A DNA stretch of 64,000 nucleotides, from the NCBI GenBank assembly GCA_003290165.1, contig QNQO01001835.1, positions 1-64,000 on the forward strand. Direction: 5' to 3'. Each line of letters starts with the position of its first letter. Positions within the stretch are counted from its first letter, which is position 1. The notes under the pieces were generated by a model. It was not told the DNA's origin and did not search any database. It was given only the letters and a program-made list of their open reading frames with translations. This DNA is from Berberis thunbergii (lineage: Eukaryota > Streptophyta > Magnoliopsida > Ranunculales > Berberidaceae). Position numbers and translations under genes: made by a program. This document shows, one piece after another, positions 25,584 through 37,149 of this stretch.

Positions 25584-26222
25584 CTACACCTCCTCATTTA
25601 TGATCGCGTTTCTTTCGGGGACCACGGGTCTATTCTTGTGCCGTATGGTTTTTCTCGTGGAGTCCACCTCTAGGCGATGAGTGATTATTGATGGGTCGAT
25701 TCCCACCATGTCTCGCATGGTCCAGGCAAAGACGTCCTGGTTTCGTTGTAGCATTTTCGTGAGTTGTTCTGCCAAATCTTTGCTAAAGCGGGAACCTATC
25801 TGGATAACCTTGCTGTTGAGAAGGTTGTCGAGGTAGACCGTGATGGTTTCTTCCTTCGGTTGGTCGGCGTTGGGCCTGCCTCGGGGGCTTACATAAGCTT
25901 CCTCGCCTGGGATAGGTTGCTCTCCCTCGACATCTTGGGAGAGATTGAGAGACATTTTGGTCACAGGGCCAGTTGTTAATTGAGAATTGCTCGATAGCAG
26001 TGCAACCATGCATTGGCATTCTCTGGTGATCGTCTGATTGCCTCTTAATGTACCGACTGTTTGGTTTATCGGATACTTAATGCACTGGTGTAGAGTGGAG
26101 ACTGCCAATCCCATTTGGTGTATCCAGGGACTCACCAGGACTGCATTATATGTTGAAGGTGCGTCGCTCACTATGAACTCTTGAAAACAAGTTTTTTGAG
26201 TCCGTTTCTCTCCTGTTACCAC
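25584..26222 (-). pseudogene. Tat protease C-terminal part and start of reverse transcriptase
   Basis: The 212-residue frame opens with the segment that follows the protease active site in Tat polyproteins (SDAPSTYNAVLVSPWIHQMG, then STLHQCIKYP, GNQ..REC). It continues into the linker and the start of reverse transcriptase (HRLEVDSTRKTIRHKNRPV, ERNAIINEEV), then stops. The catalytic DTG/DSG triad is not present because the upstream part has been deleted. Confidence 0.75.
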
Positions 26223-26450
26223 TGTCAGTTGTATTTTGGATATGTTTTGGGGTCCATAATTGTTGGTACTGTTCCAGGAGCGTGAGCTTGTTGCCTGTGC
26301 ATTGCTTACACTGTCAAAAGCGGTGAAGTAGCGCCAGGCTGAGTATTTGACGTGTTTCCTTGTTATTCATTGTTGCGTGATCTGGTGGTCAACATTTCTT
26401 TGTATTTGGAAGAAAGATGATGCTAGTGAAAGATTAGGAACTTTGTCGTT

Positions 26451-26467
26451 CCCCACGGACGGCGCCA
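26451..26467 (-). other. Primer-binding site of the Tat element
   Basis: The minus strand reads TGGCGCCGTCCGTGGGG next to the 5' LTR. The same motif, with changes, sits beside the lone LTR at 46781. Confidence 0.8.
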
Positions 26468-26470
26468 AAC

Positions 26471-27157
26471 AGATGCAGTTGATTTTTGCTCCCTGCTTTG
26501 ACCTTGACTTGTAAACCTGCTGACTGCACAAGGAATGAAGGTGAGCCACGGACCACCGTCGTGGTGGCCGATGGCACTCCGATGCTAAAGTTAGTTAGGG
26601 TTCTGAGAAAGGCGTAATGTTGTAAACAAGGATTTTTATAGCAGAACTTAGCTTACCAACCTCATGTCTTATTTATAGTGTTAGAGTCCTATTCGACTAG
26701 ACCATTGATGGTGTAGTTTAGAGAATAAGATCTTCGTGGAGATCTTTCTCTAATTAGGAGTCATGCTGTGAAGGGGAGTTTTCCTATTAGACTTTTGCTC
26801 CTAGATATGCGGGAGATAGTTCTCGTTTCGAGAGTAGTCCATAGATAGAAGTCTCCATGTGTGATATATACTCTGGAATTTGCTTCCTAGTTGGAAGCAA
26901 AGTACTGTTGTCTTGCAGGTTTGAAGTTGATCATTGAGATACTTTCCTTATCAAGTCTTAAGGATATTGAGGATAGTTGTGAGACGTGTGGGCTTAATAG
27001 GTTGTAATGATTTCGGGCCCGTCTGGCGGACTACGCTGTGCTGGCTTAGAACCGCTTGGGCCAAATTAGTGTTGGGCTGATGCATTGGCCTACTATTCCT
27101 CGAGATCATCATGACACGTGTATGGTGTGGAAGGGAGATCGTTTTGTTGTATCATCA
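26471..27157 (-). repeat. 5' LTR of the Tat element
   Basis: 687 bp. The first base of the conserved TGATGCAG terminus is A here. The LTR is followed by the target duplication ATCAT at 27158-27162. Confidence 0.9.
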
Positions 27158-28147
27158 ATCATCATAAAAACATGAAATACAAATAATAAACTTGACAACT
27201 ATCCATCATTATTAAGCAATCTATCATCAATGCTAACAACCTAACACCATCCATGATTCTATCACGCCCCAATTTCTAAGACACCGAAATATCTCGATAA
27301 CTGAGATGCGATGCCACCCTAAATATTTTATCCCATTTACTTGCCACTGGTGGCACTATCTAGCACAAGATACACTAAACTAAACCAAACATCACCATGC
27401 ACAAAAGTGAAAATAACATCAAAATTTTATGTTTGCCTTACATTCCCACCTAAGTCACATTGACTTACAAAATACAATAAAAACCCAAAAAAAAAAAAAT
27501 GAAAGTTCAACCTATCTCTCCGATGCACAACCTCGTAGAAGACCACTTGATCACTCGGCGCCTCTGGTGGCACCTCCACCATCACCCGCACCTAGGTAGG
27601 GGTATATCCATTTGCCACAAAACAAGCAAACTAGTTAGCACTAGTACTAGCTAGTATGAGGAGAAGTAAAGCAACTATTCCCAAATTAAGGTACTAATAA
27701 AGAGAGATACACAAGTGACAATGACTTACGATGCACCGCCACTTTTCGTCTGAACTAATGAAACATGAGAAATATACACATTTGATACCAGCCTCATGAG
27801 TTAAATATAATACATCATCTCAACCATGACAGTTTAAGGGATCATAAAAATTAACAACGCACCTCCACTTTTCATTCCAAATCCTCAATAATGATAAAAA
27901 TATTCTCATGAGATGCTACATGAGCTCATGCAATATATTTTTCTCACAATCGCACCTAGTCCGTCGTGCTGAACATGTCTCACCTTGAGACGCCTCTATA
28001 CACACATTGATACCACTCCTGGCATGTATGTTCCCAAGCGGGATGCCACCTCTAGGACATACACGTTGCCACGGAAGACCGATCGTGCGGCTCAATCATA
28101 AATCATAGCGCGCATCAGGGGCATTCAACCTGATTAAAAGCCCAAAC

Positions 28148-28350
28148 ATCCTCAAGGCCGAGGCAGTGATCAACTACGTCGAGAGTTCCTTTCTTGGATG
28201 AGGGGAACCAAAGATCAAACACGCTCAAGGCCGAGGTAGTTGTTAACTACAGTCGTGGTTCCTTTCTTGGATGAGAAATCATGATCAAACACCCTCAAGG
28301 TCGAGGCAGTGATCAACTGCGTCGTGTGTTCCTTTCTGGATGAGAAATCC
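28148..28350. repeat. About 65-bp tandem repeat, three copies
   Basis: Units share the words CTCAAGG(C/T)CGAGG(C/T)AGT, a variable CAACT, then GTTCCTTTCTTGGATGAG. They lie inside the long LTR-like region. Confidence 0.8.
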
Positions 28351-28781
28351 AACCCCGTTCTCAAGGCCACGATGCTACTCCGTACCAATGTTTTGCATAA
28401 TTCCTAGTGTTGAACGGGTGATGTGCACTAAACAAAATATGCATATCCATCTGGGTAGAGTTGCGGGGAAATATAGTCTAAATGATGCAAATTCGTGATT
28501 GAATTAATTGGTAAACACCATATCTGAAATGTTCACATGACTTCTTGATTACATGTCATGGCTCAATTCTACCATTGCTTTCGTATGCCATTTCAGAACT
28601 CAAAACATAAATCACGATTCCTATTAGCTTATCGGCATTTATGCAATTATGAAAAATGTCAGTATCTAACATGATAGATTTCCATACTACATAGCATTGC
28701 AACATATCATTTCCAAATATTAAGCTATAAAAAACATTTGAATCTGCATCCAAAGAATAAGCTTACTACCGCAATACTTCG

Positions 28782-29426
28782 CAGTGTTCTAAAAATCGGT
28801 AGGCCGTCGCCTAGGCGCTAGAAGTTGGAAAACCGCCCAGATTAATGGCTGGGCGGGCAGTCTGGGCGGGCTCTAGGCGGCCTAGGCGTTTATTTATTTA
28901 TTTTTTAATTTTTTTAACTTTTTAATAAGGCTGATTGTGTTCTTATTTTATTTTTCTTTTCTCTTTTTTAGAAATAAACTATTTAATTGTTTTTTATTCA
29001 GTATATGTCTAAATGTAGCAAATGATGATTACTTAATGGAATTCTCAAATGATCTGTTGGTACCAATTTTACTAATATAGATTTTATCAAATATGACTGA
29101 GGTTATTCATGCAATTTGAAGAAAAATAAAAGAGTCGGTTTGGATATTTGTCCACAAATTCAATTTTATATAAAGTACCCATCATGACCAACGTTCATTT
29201 GAGTTTTAATAAATTTTGTTCACGATTGTTAATTTTTCATGATTTTAAATTTTGCATATGTATATTGACATTCAATTGGATGTAATTGATAAGGTATTAT
29301 GCTTAACTTTTGTAAATTATTAAAGTTATAATAAAATACCTAAGACCGCCTAGGCGCCCGCCTAGGCCCCTGAGCGCTAGGACCTGCTCGCCGCCCGCCC
29401 AGCGCCTAGCGATTTTTAGAACACTG
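28782..29426. mobile_element. hAT-type MITE (645 bp)
   Basis: Terminal inverted repeats CAGTGTTCTAAAAATCG and its complement bound an AT-rich core. GC-rich subterminal palindromic words (GCCTAGGCG) lie at both ends. The 8-bp flanks ATACTTCG and ATATTTCG differ at one base, as expected of an hAT target duplication. No transposase is present. Confidence 0.92.
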
Positions 29427-31035
29427 ATATTTCGAAAGGCATTCATCAAGCATATGAACTTCAAACTCACTAACAACAATCAAAAACATAAAACCATGAA
29501 TATTTTTGATTTTGAAGACTTCGATGAAAATCTTAGAAGAGTTGTGTGAAAATTGAATTTTAAGAAAATCGATTACTCAACCACAATTTATTATCACTCT
29601 CCTGCAACAATATTTTTGAATGACATTGTAATATCAAAATACTTTTAAATCAAATTTCCCATTATCAAATCAAAGTTACATGGGAACATTCTCGCTTACT
29701 TGAGTGGAATGAGTTTTCAAAACCCAATTCCAATCTGACGAAGTGCCAATATGACGAAACAACAACTCTAGAAATTCCGCAAACAAGACTCCAAAAGGCC
29801 CCACGAAGGGAAAAATCTGAGCTTCGACAACTTTGACCTTTTGATTTTCTAATAAAAATTATGGCGAAACTACTCCAATTACCCCAAACCTACAAATATA
29901 TTCCCAACAGTGAGCAAACTATTCAGACACCGAAAAACGAAGAAGGAACAGTCTGACACATGACCGAAAAATACTTACTAGCGAAATGGGTATGGTAAAT
30001 AGTTTGATGATGCCAAATTCCAGTGAAAAACTCTCTAAAAACCACTCTATAGAAGCCGGATCGTCTTCGACAAGGACTACAGGTCGGGGGTTGGCTGAAT
30101 CAGTGCCAAAGGGCTAATGAATAGCGGATCGCAGTTTTCCTGCGCGATCACTGCACGTATTCGAGCTGGGGAACTTCCCTATCAAGCTCACACACACTGA
30201 TTTTCTGAGTTTTCTGGCCAACAACCCAACCACCTCTACATGTGGGGGTTTCAGTCTCCAAATGCCCCCATATACACCACTAGAGAGCTTTATTGAAGTG
30301 GAGTTACTCGATCGACATCCAACAACTCCGGTTGAGCTTTTCAATATGATATGATGTAATTTTGGTCAGAAAACAAGCGAGAAATGAGAGGGGAGGATGA
30401 GAGGAGAAAGGAAGAGAGGGGGAGGTTTCAGGCAGAGAAAGCGTCGGTAAAGCCCGGTCATAGATGGAGAAGAAGAAGAAGAGAAAGCACTGCTTTCACA
30501 CATAGGGAAGGAAAATGGGGTAGAAGAGGAGAAAAGACGGGCAATTTTTCTACTTATAAGTGGGTGGCTATTCGCCCCCACTAAAAATATGAGGGCACTC
30601 CACCTTTCAAATCTCAGAAAATAGTTTCAAAAAATTCGATTAAATTTCAATAAGAATAATTCTACCTGTCGAGGAACTGGGCGAGGGAGGGTGGCGAGTA
30701 GGTACAGAGGTGACATGGTGTAAAAAAAAAGGGGGGGGGAATCCAAAATTTGGGGGAGAAGAAGAGGGAATCGAAAGCTTCTTTCTCCCCATTTTCATTC
30801 CCTCTCCCTCCTCCTCTCCCCATTTTGGATAGATTCTCCCTCTCCAAAACTCGACAGAGAAGAAAAGAGAAGACAAGACCAAAGAAGGAGAAGAGAAGCC
30901 ATGGTCAAATTGGATTTCAGATGGTCTGGACGTTTGTAAATGAGGCACTGGTGGAGGAAAGAAGAAGAAGAAAGCAACAACAAATCAGCGAAGCAAAAAG
31001 TTTTGGTTTTGTGAAGAAGAAAGAGAAGAGAAAAA

Positions 31036-31169
31036 ATGTCGGCTTTGAAGCTTAGCTTTATCTCCTTCCAATCTCAGAAATACCCATCATTTGGTCTTCC
31101 TCGAGCAACAGCTAATCTCAGATCTACCAAGATTGTCATGGCTTCCACCCTTCGTACCACTTCCTCTAA
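31036..31169 (+). pseudogene. Stearoyl-ACP desaturase-like first exon, left arm
   Basis: The exon starts with an ATG after a long purine-rich leader and encodes about 45 residues: MSALKLSFISFQ..., YPSFGLP, LRSTKIVMASTLRTTSSK. It ends at a GTAAGT donor in phase 2. The composition (Ser, Lys, few acids) and the words 'SQKYPSFGLP' and 'MASTLR' match plastid transit peptides of plant stearoyl-ACP delta-9 desaturases, where an intron follows at this place. The enzyme body (the PFTPPREVHVQV region and di-iron motifs) is absent. Splicing to the UBA exon downstream would shift frame and stop after about ten codons. Confidence 0.65.
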
Positions 31170-31712
31170 GTAAGTGTGACAACACCCATAGATTTTTATC
31201 TTGTTTGATCATCAAATTTTGTTGAATCTGTACAATTAACGTGATGGGTATTTGCATTTCGGAGGATACCAGGCACCTGAGCAATTTCATACTCCCAATT
31301 TCATTTTCAATCCATTTTGACCTGACTGGTGTATAATTCTAGGGTTTTGGAGGGATTTCGTGTTTGCTTCGGTTTCGTCATTGATTTGGGTTGGTAGAGT
31401 TTTTTTTTTGGTGGCGTTGAAATTGTTGAACATTTCATTGATTGAGATCTAATTCATGTTCCTTTACAAATTATTCCCATGAAAATTTCCCCTTTGCAAT
31501 GAAAAACAGCCTCGCCTGTTAAAACTGCAAACTTTAGCATTTCTCAGATATCACGGGTGTCAAAATTTATTGTGGAGTCAATAAAATGTATATCCCATAT
31601 ATTTGCTCAAAAAACATATTTTTGTGGAGTTGGGAATATTCATCAAATATCAAACACATAACACGTTGCTTACTTTTTTGTTGCTTGTTTGATCCAGGGA
31701 AATATTGCAAGC

Positions 31713-32020
31713 TGTTAGGATACCAATCCTATCTAGTATTTACTTGAGATTAGAATGTCTTAGTTAGAACAATATTCTATTTTTGAATTAGGAGTTATTG
31801 TTTAATTAGAATTAGGTTTGAATTCAATTAGGAAGTATTATTTTTAGAATTAGGTTTGAATTCAATTAGGAAGTATTATTTTGCTTTCAGTTATAAATAC
31901 ATATGATGTAATAGAGTTTAGGCAAGCAATACAAGTTTTATTTAATTTATTTGGTGGCTGATCCCCAATCAAAGGATCTAGGTGGTTTGATCTCCAATCA
32001 AAAGGTCAAGGTCTCTATTA
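31713..32020 (+). repeat. 5' LTR of the Reina-like element
   Basis: 308 bp, 38 bp longer than the 3' LTR. The extra length is an internal tandem duplication of AGAATTAGGTTTGAATTCAA with following bases (about 31806-31882). Confidence 0.9.
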
Positions 32021-32621
32021 TCTGGTATCAAAGCATCCTCGATTCTGAGCCAAATTTTTTTCTCTTCTTGTTAGTTCGTCTTCGTCTTCACCTTCAACAT
32101 CAACCTCCATCTCACAGATCTTTCAAAAAAAAAAAAACCTATGGCCTTCGCAGCAACCACCGTCACCAACAGCCCCGCCCTCGCAACAACACCCTTCGCC
32201 CTCGCAACAGCACCACTCCGCTATCGCATCAGCCCCCTTCGCCCTCGCAACAGCTCCCCTCCGCCCTCGCCACAGCATCGCTTCGCAACAGATCCCCTCG
32301 CCCTCGCAACATCACCTCTCCGCCATCGCATCAGCCCTCTTCACCCTCGCAACAACACCCCTCCGCCTCGCCTCAGCAACCCTTCGCCAGAGCTTTGTTC
32401 ATCCTTCCTTCTGCGCTTCGCCCAATTGCAGTGCTTCCTGTTTCAGCGCCTCTTCTTCTTCCACGGATCTAGCTTCATCGATTCCTGATTCCAAGTTCTA
32501 GCGAGGCCTAATTCTAGCACTCTCTGAGCTTCGTCCAACAACACTTTATCCAACTCATTGCTCCCTGTTTCAGCGCTTCCTCGACTCCAGAATTCACCGA
32601 TTTCTTTCAATTTCAATTATC

Positions 32622-34464
32622 ATGACGGTTGCTGAATTACAAGAGCAAGTCAATGTGCTTACTGCTCAAGTTACTGGGATTACATCCCACCTCCATACCC
32701 TTGAGGCCACTAATGCCACTATTCTTGAGGCATTAAAGAATCTCCAACTATGTCGTCCGGCACCATACGCGCAACCGGATCAACAACGGCCAATTATTCC
32801 TATTTCGGGGAAGGGCCTCCGTATTGATTTACCCTGTCTCGACGGAACTGATCCGTATGGTTGGTTATTTCAGGCCGAGCAGTACCAAGAACTCAATGGA
32901 CTTTCCAGCGAACAGATGCTACCCATTGCCGCTCTTCACCTTCAGCGTGATGCTAACTTTTGGAATCGATGGATTCGCAGGCACACTAACGTGGCCACAG
33001 TTTTTGAAAGCTCTTTGCTCTCGCTTTGGTTCTCACAAACATATCGATCCGTGTAGTTCTCTTTCCAAGTTAGTACAACGAGGCACGGTTCGCTCATTTA
33101 TTACCAAGTTTGAAAAGCTATCTAATTTGGTGCCCGGTTTGTCAGAATCACATCAGATTAACATTTTTCTATCGGGTTTGCGGGTTGATATTCAAGCAGG
33201 AGTTCGGATGTTACACCCTACCAGTATTACACACGCTTTTGAGTTGGCTTTATGTCAAGAGGATGCCATTAATGCTACTCGCTCAAAAGGGCATGTCCGA
33301 CATTTTGCTAACCCTGTGCCTGCTGCAAATTCTTCAAAATCTGTTCCTAGTATCCCACCTGGTGTTAAACGTTTGTCATGGGCTGAACAACAAGAACGCC
33401 GTGCCAAGGGCCTTTGTTTTAACTACGATGAAGTATATACGTGTGGCCATCGTTGTCCTCAGCCCCACGTTTTGCTCCTCGAGGGTCATGAGGAAGAAGA
33501 CGACGTTTCTGATGTTGAGCCTCCTATTCTGGTTCATACTTTATCCGAACCTCCTCTCGAGATTTCTCTGCATGCCCTTCTCGGGTCCCCACGGCCTGAA
33601 ACCATGCGTCTTACTAGACAATTAAAACACAGGACTGTCACTGTCCTAGTTGACTCTGGTTCAACTCATAATTTTTTGCACTCGTCTTTTGCCAAACAAT
33701 GTGGGTTTCCAATCCACAAAGATGGTGTTTTACGCGTCATGATTGCGGATGGTGGCCATTTGCATAGTCCAGGTTCCTGTCGGGATGTTTCCCTTAAATT
33801 ACAAGATTATGAGTTCCACGGACACTTCTTCCTTCTAGGTATCACTGGATGTGATGTGGTTCTCGGTGCTGACTGGCTTCGCTCTTTGGGTGTTATTACT
33901 TGGGATTTTTCCAAATTGATTATGTCCTTCTCGGTGGCTGATCGTACTTATACACTAATTGGTGACAATTCTCCTATGGTCATGTTCATGGATAGTACCC
34001 CGGTCCATCGTTCTTTACGACAGGAATGTCACGACATTCTTTTACAGTTAACTCAGGCAGTTGACTTGGGCGCTTCTATTCCAGCTGTCGTTCAGCCGCT
34101 TATTGCTCAATTTTCAGATGTCTTTGGCACTCCTAACACCCTTCCCCCCGCTCGAACACATGATCACCATATTCCGATTTTATCAGATGCTTCTCCAGTA
34201 AATGTTCGGCCATATCGATATCCTCACTTTCAAAAGGCCGAAATTGATAAAGTTGTATCTGAATTGAAGGCTGCAGGCCTTATTTGTCCCAGCACCAGCC
34301 CTTATTCTTCACCTGTTCTTTTGGTTAGAAAGAAGGATGGTTCTTGGCACATGTGTGTTGACTATCGAGCCCTTAATAAAATCACTATTAAGGACCGCTT
34401 TCCAATTCTGATTGTGGATGAATTGCATGGCGCATCGGTGTTTTCTAAGCTTGATTTACGCTAA
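32622..34464 (+). pseudogene. Reina-like gag, protease and start of reverse transcriptase
   Basis: The frame starts with MTVAELQEQVNVLTAQVTG (32622) and has a coiled-coil start. A frame change near 32980 moves the gag core ([33 protein letters not shown]) into the frame that runs to 34464. The zinc knuckle is damaged: the second Cys is Tyr ([14 protein letters not shown]). Protease follows with an intact [13 protein letters not shown]. The reverse transcriptase start is clear ([32 protein letters not shown]). The frame ends in a TAA after FSKLDLR, inside the palm domain. Confidence 0.85.
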
Positions 34465-35410
34465 GGTTATCACCAAATTCGGGTTCATGAACCAGATATT
34501 TCCAAGATGACTTTTCGCACACACGATGGTCACTACTAGTTTTTGGTTATGCCGTTCGGGTTGAGCAATGCCCCAGCCACTTTTTAGAGTTTGATGAATG
34601 ACATTTTTCGTCCTCACTTGTGTAACTTTGTCCTCGTGTTCTTCAATGATATCTTGGTGTATAGTGCCTCACTCTATGATCACCTACACCATCTTTCTAT
34701 TGTTTTTGGGCTATTGCGCACTCATAAGCTTTTTGCGAAGGCGTCTAAGTGTTCTTTCGCTCAATCTTCTATTGGGTATCTTGGACATATTATTTCTAGT
34801 CTTGGTGTTGCCGTTGACGGTGATAAAATTGAGAGTGTTGTCAACTGGCCGTGTCCTTCTTCTTTGACGGATCTTCGTGGGTTTCTTGGACTCACCAGGT
34901 ACTACCGTAAATTTGTTCGCAATGTAAGATTAGTGCTCCTTTGACCCAGTTATTAAAGAAAGATTCTTTTATCTGGAGTGATGATGCCTTCAAGTCATTT
35001 TCTGCTCTTAAAACCGCCTTAACTTCTACCCCCGTACCGGCTCTCCCTGATTTCAATGCTGAATTTTATATTGAATGTGACGCCTCTCATGGTGGCATTG
35101 GTGCGATACTTATGCAAAGAGGTCGTCCCCTTGCTTATTTCAGTAAAGGTCTTTCTGGACGCAATTTGAACATGTCCATTTATGATAAGGAGATGTTGGC
35201 TATTGTTGCTGCCGTGCAGAAATGACGGCTTTATCTCCTGGGTCGGCACTTCAAAATCTATATAGATCATCGTAGTCTCAAATATTTTCTGGACCAACGA
35301 CTCTCATCTCTTGAACAACAAAAGTGGCTCTCTAAATTACTTGGCTATGACTATGAAATCATTTATCGCTCTGGTTCCGTCAATCTAGCTACAGATGCAC
35401 TTTCTCGTTT
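34465..35410 (+). pseudogene. Reina-like reverse transcriptase C-terminal part and RNase H
   Basis: Two further in-frame stops precede a segment in which the catalytic YxDD box reads FFNDILVYS, so one of the paired Asp residues is lost. Thumb and connection sequences follow (LGHIISSLGVAVDGDKIE, LRGFLGLTRYYRKFV). A frame shift near 34930 leads into RNase H (FYIECDASHGGIGAILMQ, RPLAYFSKGLSGR, YDKEMLAIVAAVQ). A stop at 35223 precedes RLYLLGRHFKIYIDHRSLK and the end of the domain (NLATDALSRLP). Confidence 0.85.
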
Positions 35411-36850
35411 GCCTTCCGGCGGTTCCTTGTTGGCTCTGTCTTCCCCGGCATTTTTCAGTTTTGATGAAATTAGCCGGGAGTGTCATCTCGATCCTTCCAT
35501 GCGTACTATTATTGATAGTTGTCAACAATCATGTCCTCGACTACATTATTCTTGGTATTCTTCGCTATAAAGGTCGCCTTGTGGTAGTTCCATCATCGTC
35601 TTGGTGTTCCAAACTTTTACATGAGTTCCATTCCTCGTCATCTGGAGGTCATTCCGGTTTTCTCCGCACATATAAACGTCTTCAACATAATTTTTACTGG
35701 CCTGGTATGAAAGCTGCTGTAAAGTTGTTTATTTCTCATTGTGATATCTGCCAACGGAATAAGAGTGAAGCTCTTTCTCCTCCTGGGTTACTTAATCCCT
35801 TACCAATACCCGATGATATTTGGTTAGATATTTCTATGGATTTTATTGATGGAACCAATATCTAATCGCAAATCGACGATTTTGATAGTTGTTGATCGTC
35901 TCTCCAAGTATGCGCACTTCAGTTCTTTGGCTCATCCTTACACCGCGACATCAGTTGCCGAAGTCTTTGTGCGGGACATCACTCGCCTCCATGGTATGCC
36001 TCGTTCTATTGTGAGCGATCGTGATCCGGTTTTCTTAAGTAATTTTTGGGAGGCCTTTTTTGAGATGCAAGATACTCACTTATGTCGTAGTTCCGCCTAT
36101 CATCCCCAAACTGAAGTTACCAATCGTACCTTAGAGTGTTATCTTCGCTGTTTTGCTAGTCATCTTCCTAGTCATTGGACAAAATGGTTACCTTGGGCTG
36201 AATGGTGGTACAATACTACATATCATAGTGCCATCAAAATGACTCCCTTTGAAACTGTTTATAGTCGGGCCCCTCCGACGATCTCAACCTATATACCTGG
36301 TAGCACCGCGGTTCATGCCGTTGACCTTGCTTTATGGGATCGTGATCGCAATCTGCAAGTTCTCAAGGATAATCTTCATCAGGCTCAGGAACGTATGAAA
36401 ATATATGCTGATGGTAAGCGCACTGAGCGCCATTTTGAAGTTAATGATTGGGTTTTCTTACGCCTGCAACCATATCGTCAATCCACGGCTGCATCTCAAA
36501 CTTACTCTAAGCTTTCTCCTAAGTTTCATGGCCCTTTTCGCATCCTTGAAAAAATCGGTTCTGTGGCTTACAAACTTGATCTTTCGGCTGCGTCTCGTAT
36601 CCACCCCGTTTTCCATGTTTCTCTTTTAAAGAAGAAGTTAGGTAATGGTAATACTCCAGACCCTACTTTACCTATTCTTGCCAATGAACCCTCGTGGGTC
36701 CCGGAGAAATTGCTTGATCGAGGATTATTTGAACGCCATAATAAGCCTGTTACACACTGGCTTATCAAGTGGACCGGCCATCCTGTGGAGGAAGCTACTT
36801 GGGAGGACTACGAGCAGTTTCGTGTTCGTTTTCCCGATTTTCAAGCTTGA
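35411..36850 (+). pseudogene. Reina-like integrase with chromodomain
   Basis: The zinc-binding part shows His-His-Cys-Cys order (LHEFHSSSSGGHSGF, then HCDICQRNK). A frame shift near 35860 separates it from the 334-residue core frame, 35846-36850. That frame has the catalytic words VVDRLSKYAHF, SDRDPVFLSNFWEAFF and YHPQTEVTNR, the GPFRILEKIG SH3-like tail, and a C-terminal chromodomain (HWLIKWTGHP, ATWEDYEQFRVRFPDF). The chromodomain is thought to steer insertion in this clade. Confidence 0.88.
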
Positions 36851-36879
36851 GGACAAGCCTTGTTTTAGGTGGCATGGAA

Positions 36880-37149
36880 TGTTAGGATACCAATCCTATT
36901 TAGTATTTACTTGAGATTAGAATGTCTTAGTTAGAACAATATTCTATTTTTGAATTAGAAGTTATTGTTTGATTAGAATTAGGTTTGAATTCAATTAGGA
37001 AGTATTATTTTGCTTTCAGTTATAAATACATATGATGTAATAGAGTTTAGGCAAGCAATACAAGTTTTATTTAATTTATTTGGTGGCTGATCCCCAATCA
37101 AAGGATCTAGGTGGTTTGATCTCCAATCAAAAGGTCAAGGTCTCCATTA
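36880..37149 (+). repeat. 3' LTR of the Reina-like element
   Basis: 270 bp. It is the shorter form, without the 38-bp duplication, and is followed by CAAGC at 37150-37154. Confidence 0.9.

Larger units (their letters stand above)
17975..27157 (-). mobile_element. Tat-clade Ty3/Gypsy retrotransposon, gag deleted
   Basis: The LTRs at 17975-18650 (3') and 26471-27157 (5') enclose the element, with a perfect 5-bp target duplication ATCAT at 17970-17974 and 27158-27162. On the minus strand the order is primer-binding site, partial protease, reverse transcriptase, RNase H, a second RNase H-like region, integrase, then a 3' region with tandem repeats and an opposite-strand ORF. The second RNase H, antisense ORF and 3' tandem repeats are hallmarks of the Tat/Ogre clade. 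Only about 250 bp separate the primer-binding site from the protease remnant, so gag and the protease active-site region are missing. All frames carry breaks. Confidence 0.88.
27258..30665. repeat. Truncated long Gypsy LTR, probably Del/Tekay type
   Basis: It starts with a CACGCCCCAATTTCTAAG-type terminus at the point where similarity to the small-gene intron ends. It continues for 3.4 kb with no coding sequence. The last part (AAGTGGGTGGCTATTCGCCC..., 'AAAATAGTTTCAAAAAATTC') resembles the downstream portion of long chromovirus LTRs. It then joins the desaturase leader without a normal LTR end. The assignment is from memory of such LTRs and is moderately sure. Confidence 0.5.
31713..37149 (+). 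mobile_element. Reina-like chromodomain Ty3/Gypsy element
   Basis: The LTRs at 31713-32020 and 36880-37149 start TGTTAGGATACC and end ATTA, with a perfect target duplication CAAGC at 31708-31712 and 37150-37154. The primer-binding site TGGTATCAAAGC is at 32023-32034. The order gag, protease, reverse transcriptase, RNase H, integrase, chromodomain is that of small plant chromoviruses. Several frame breaks and stops make it non-autonomous. Confidence 0.93.

Noticed and set aside
30366..31055. Several Arg/Glu/Lys-rich or Ser/Phe/Pro-rich frames near the desaturase leader
   Set aside because: They come from purine-rich leader sequence read in different frames; only the short exon from 31036 has support.
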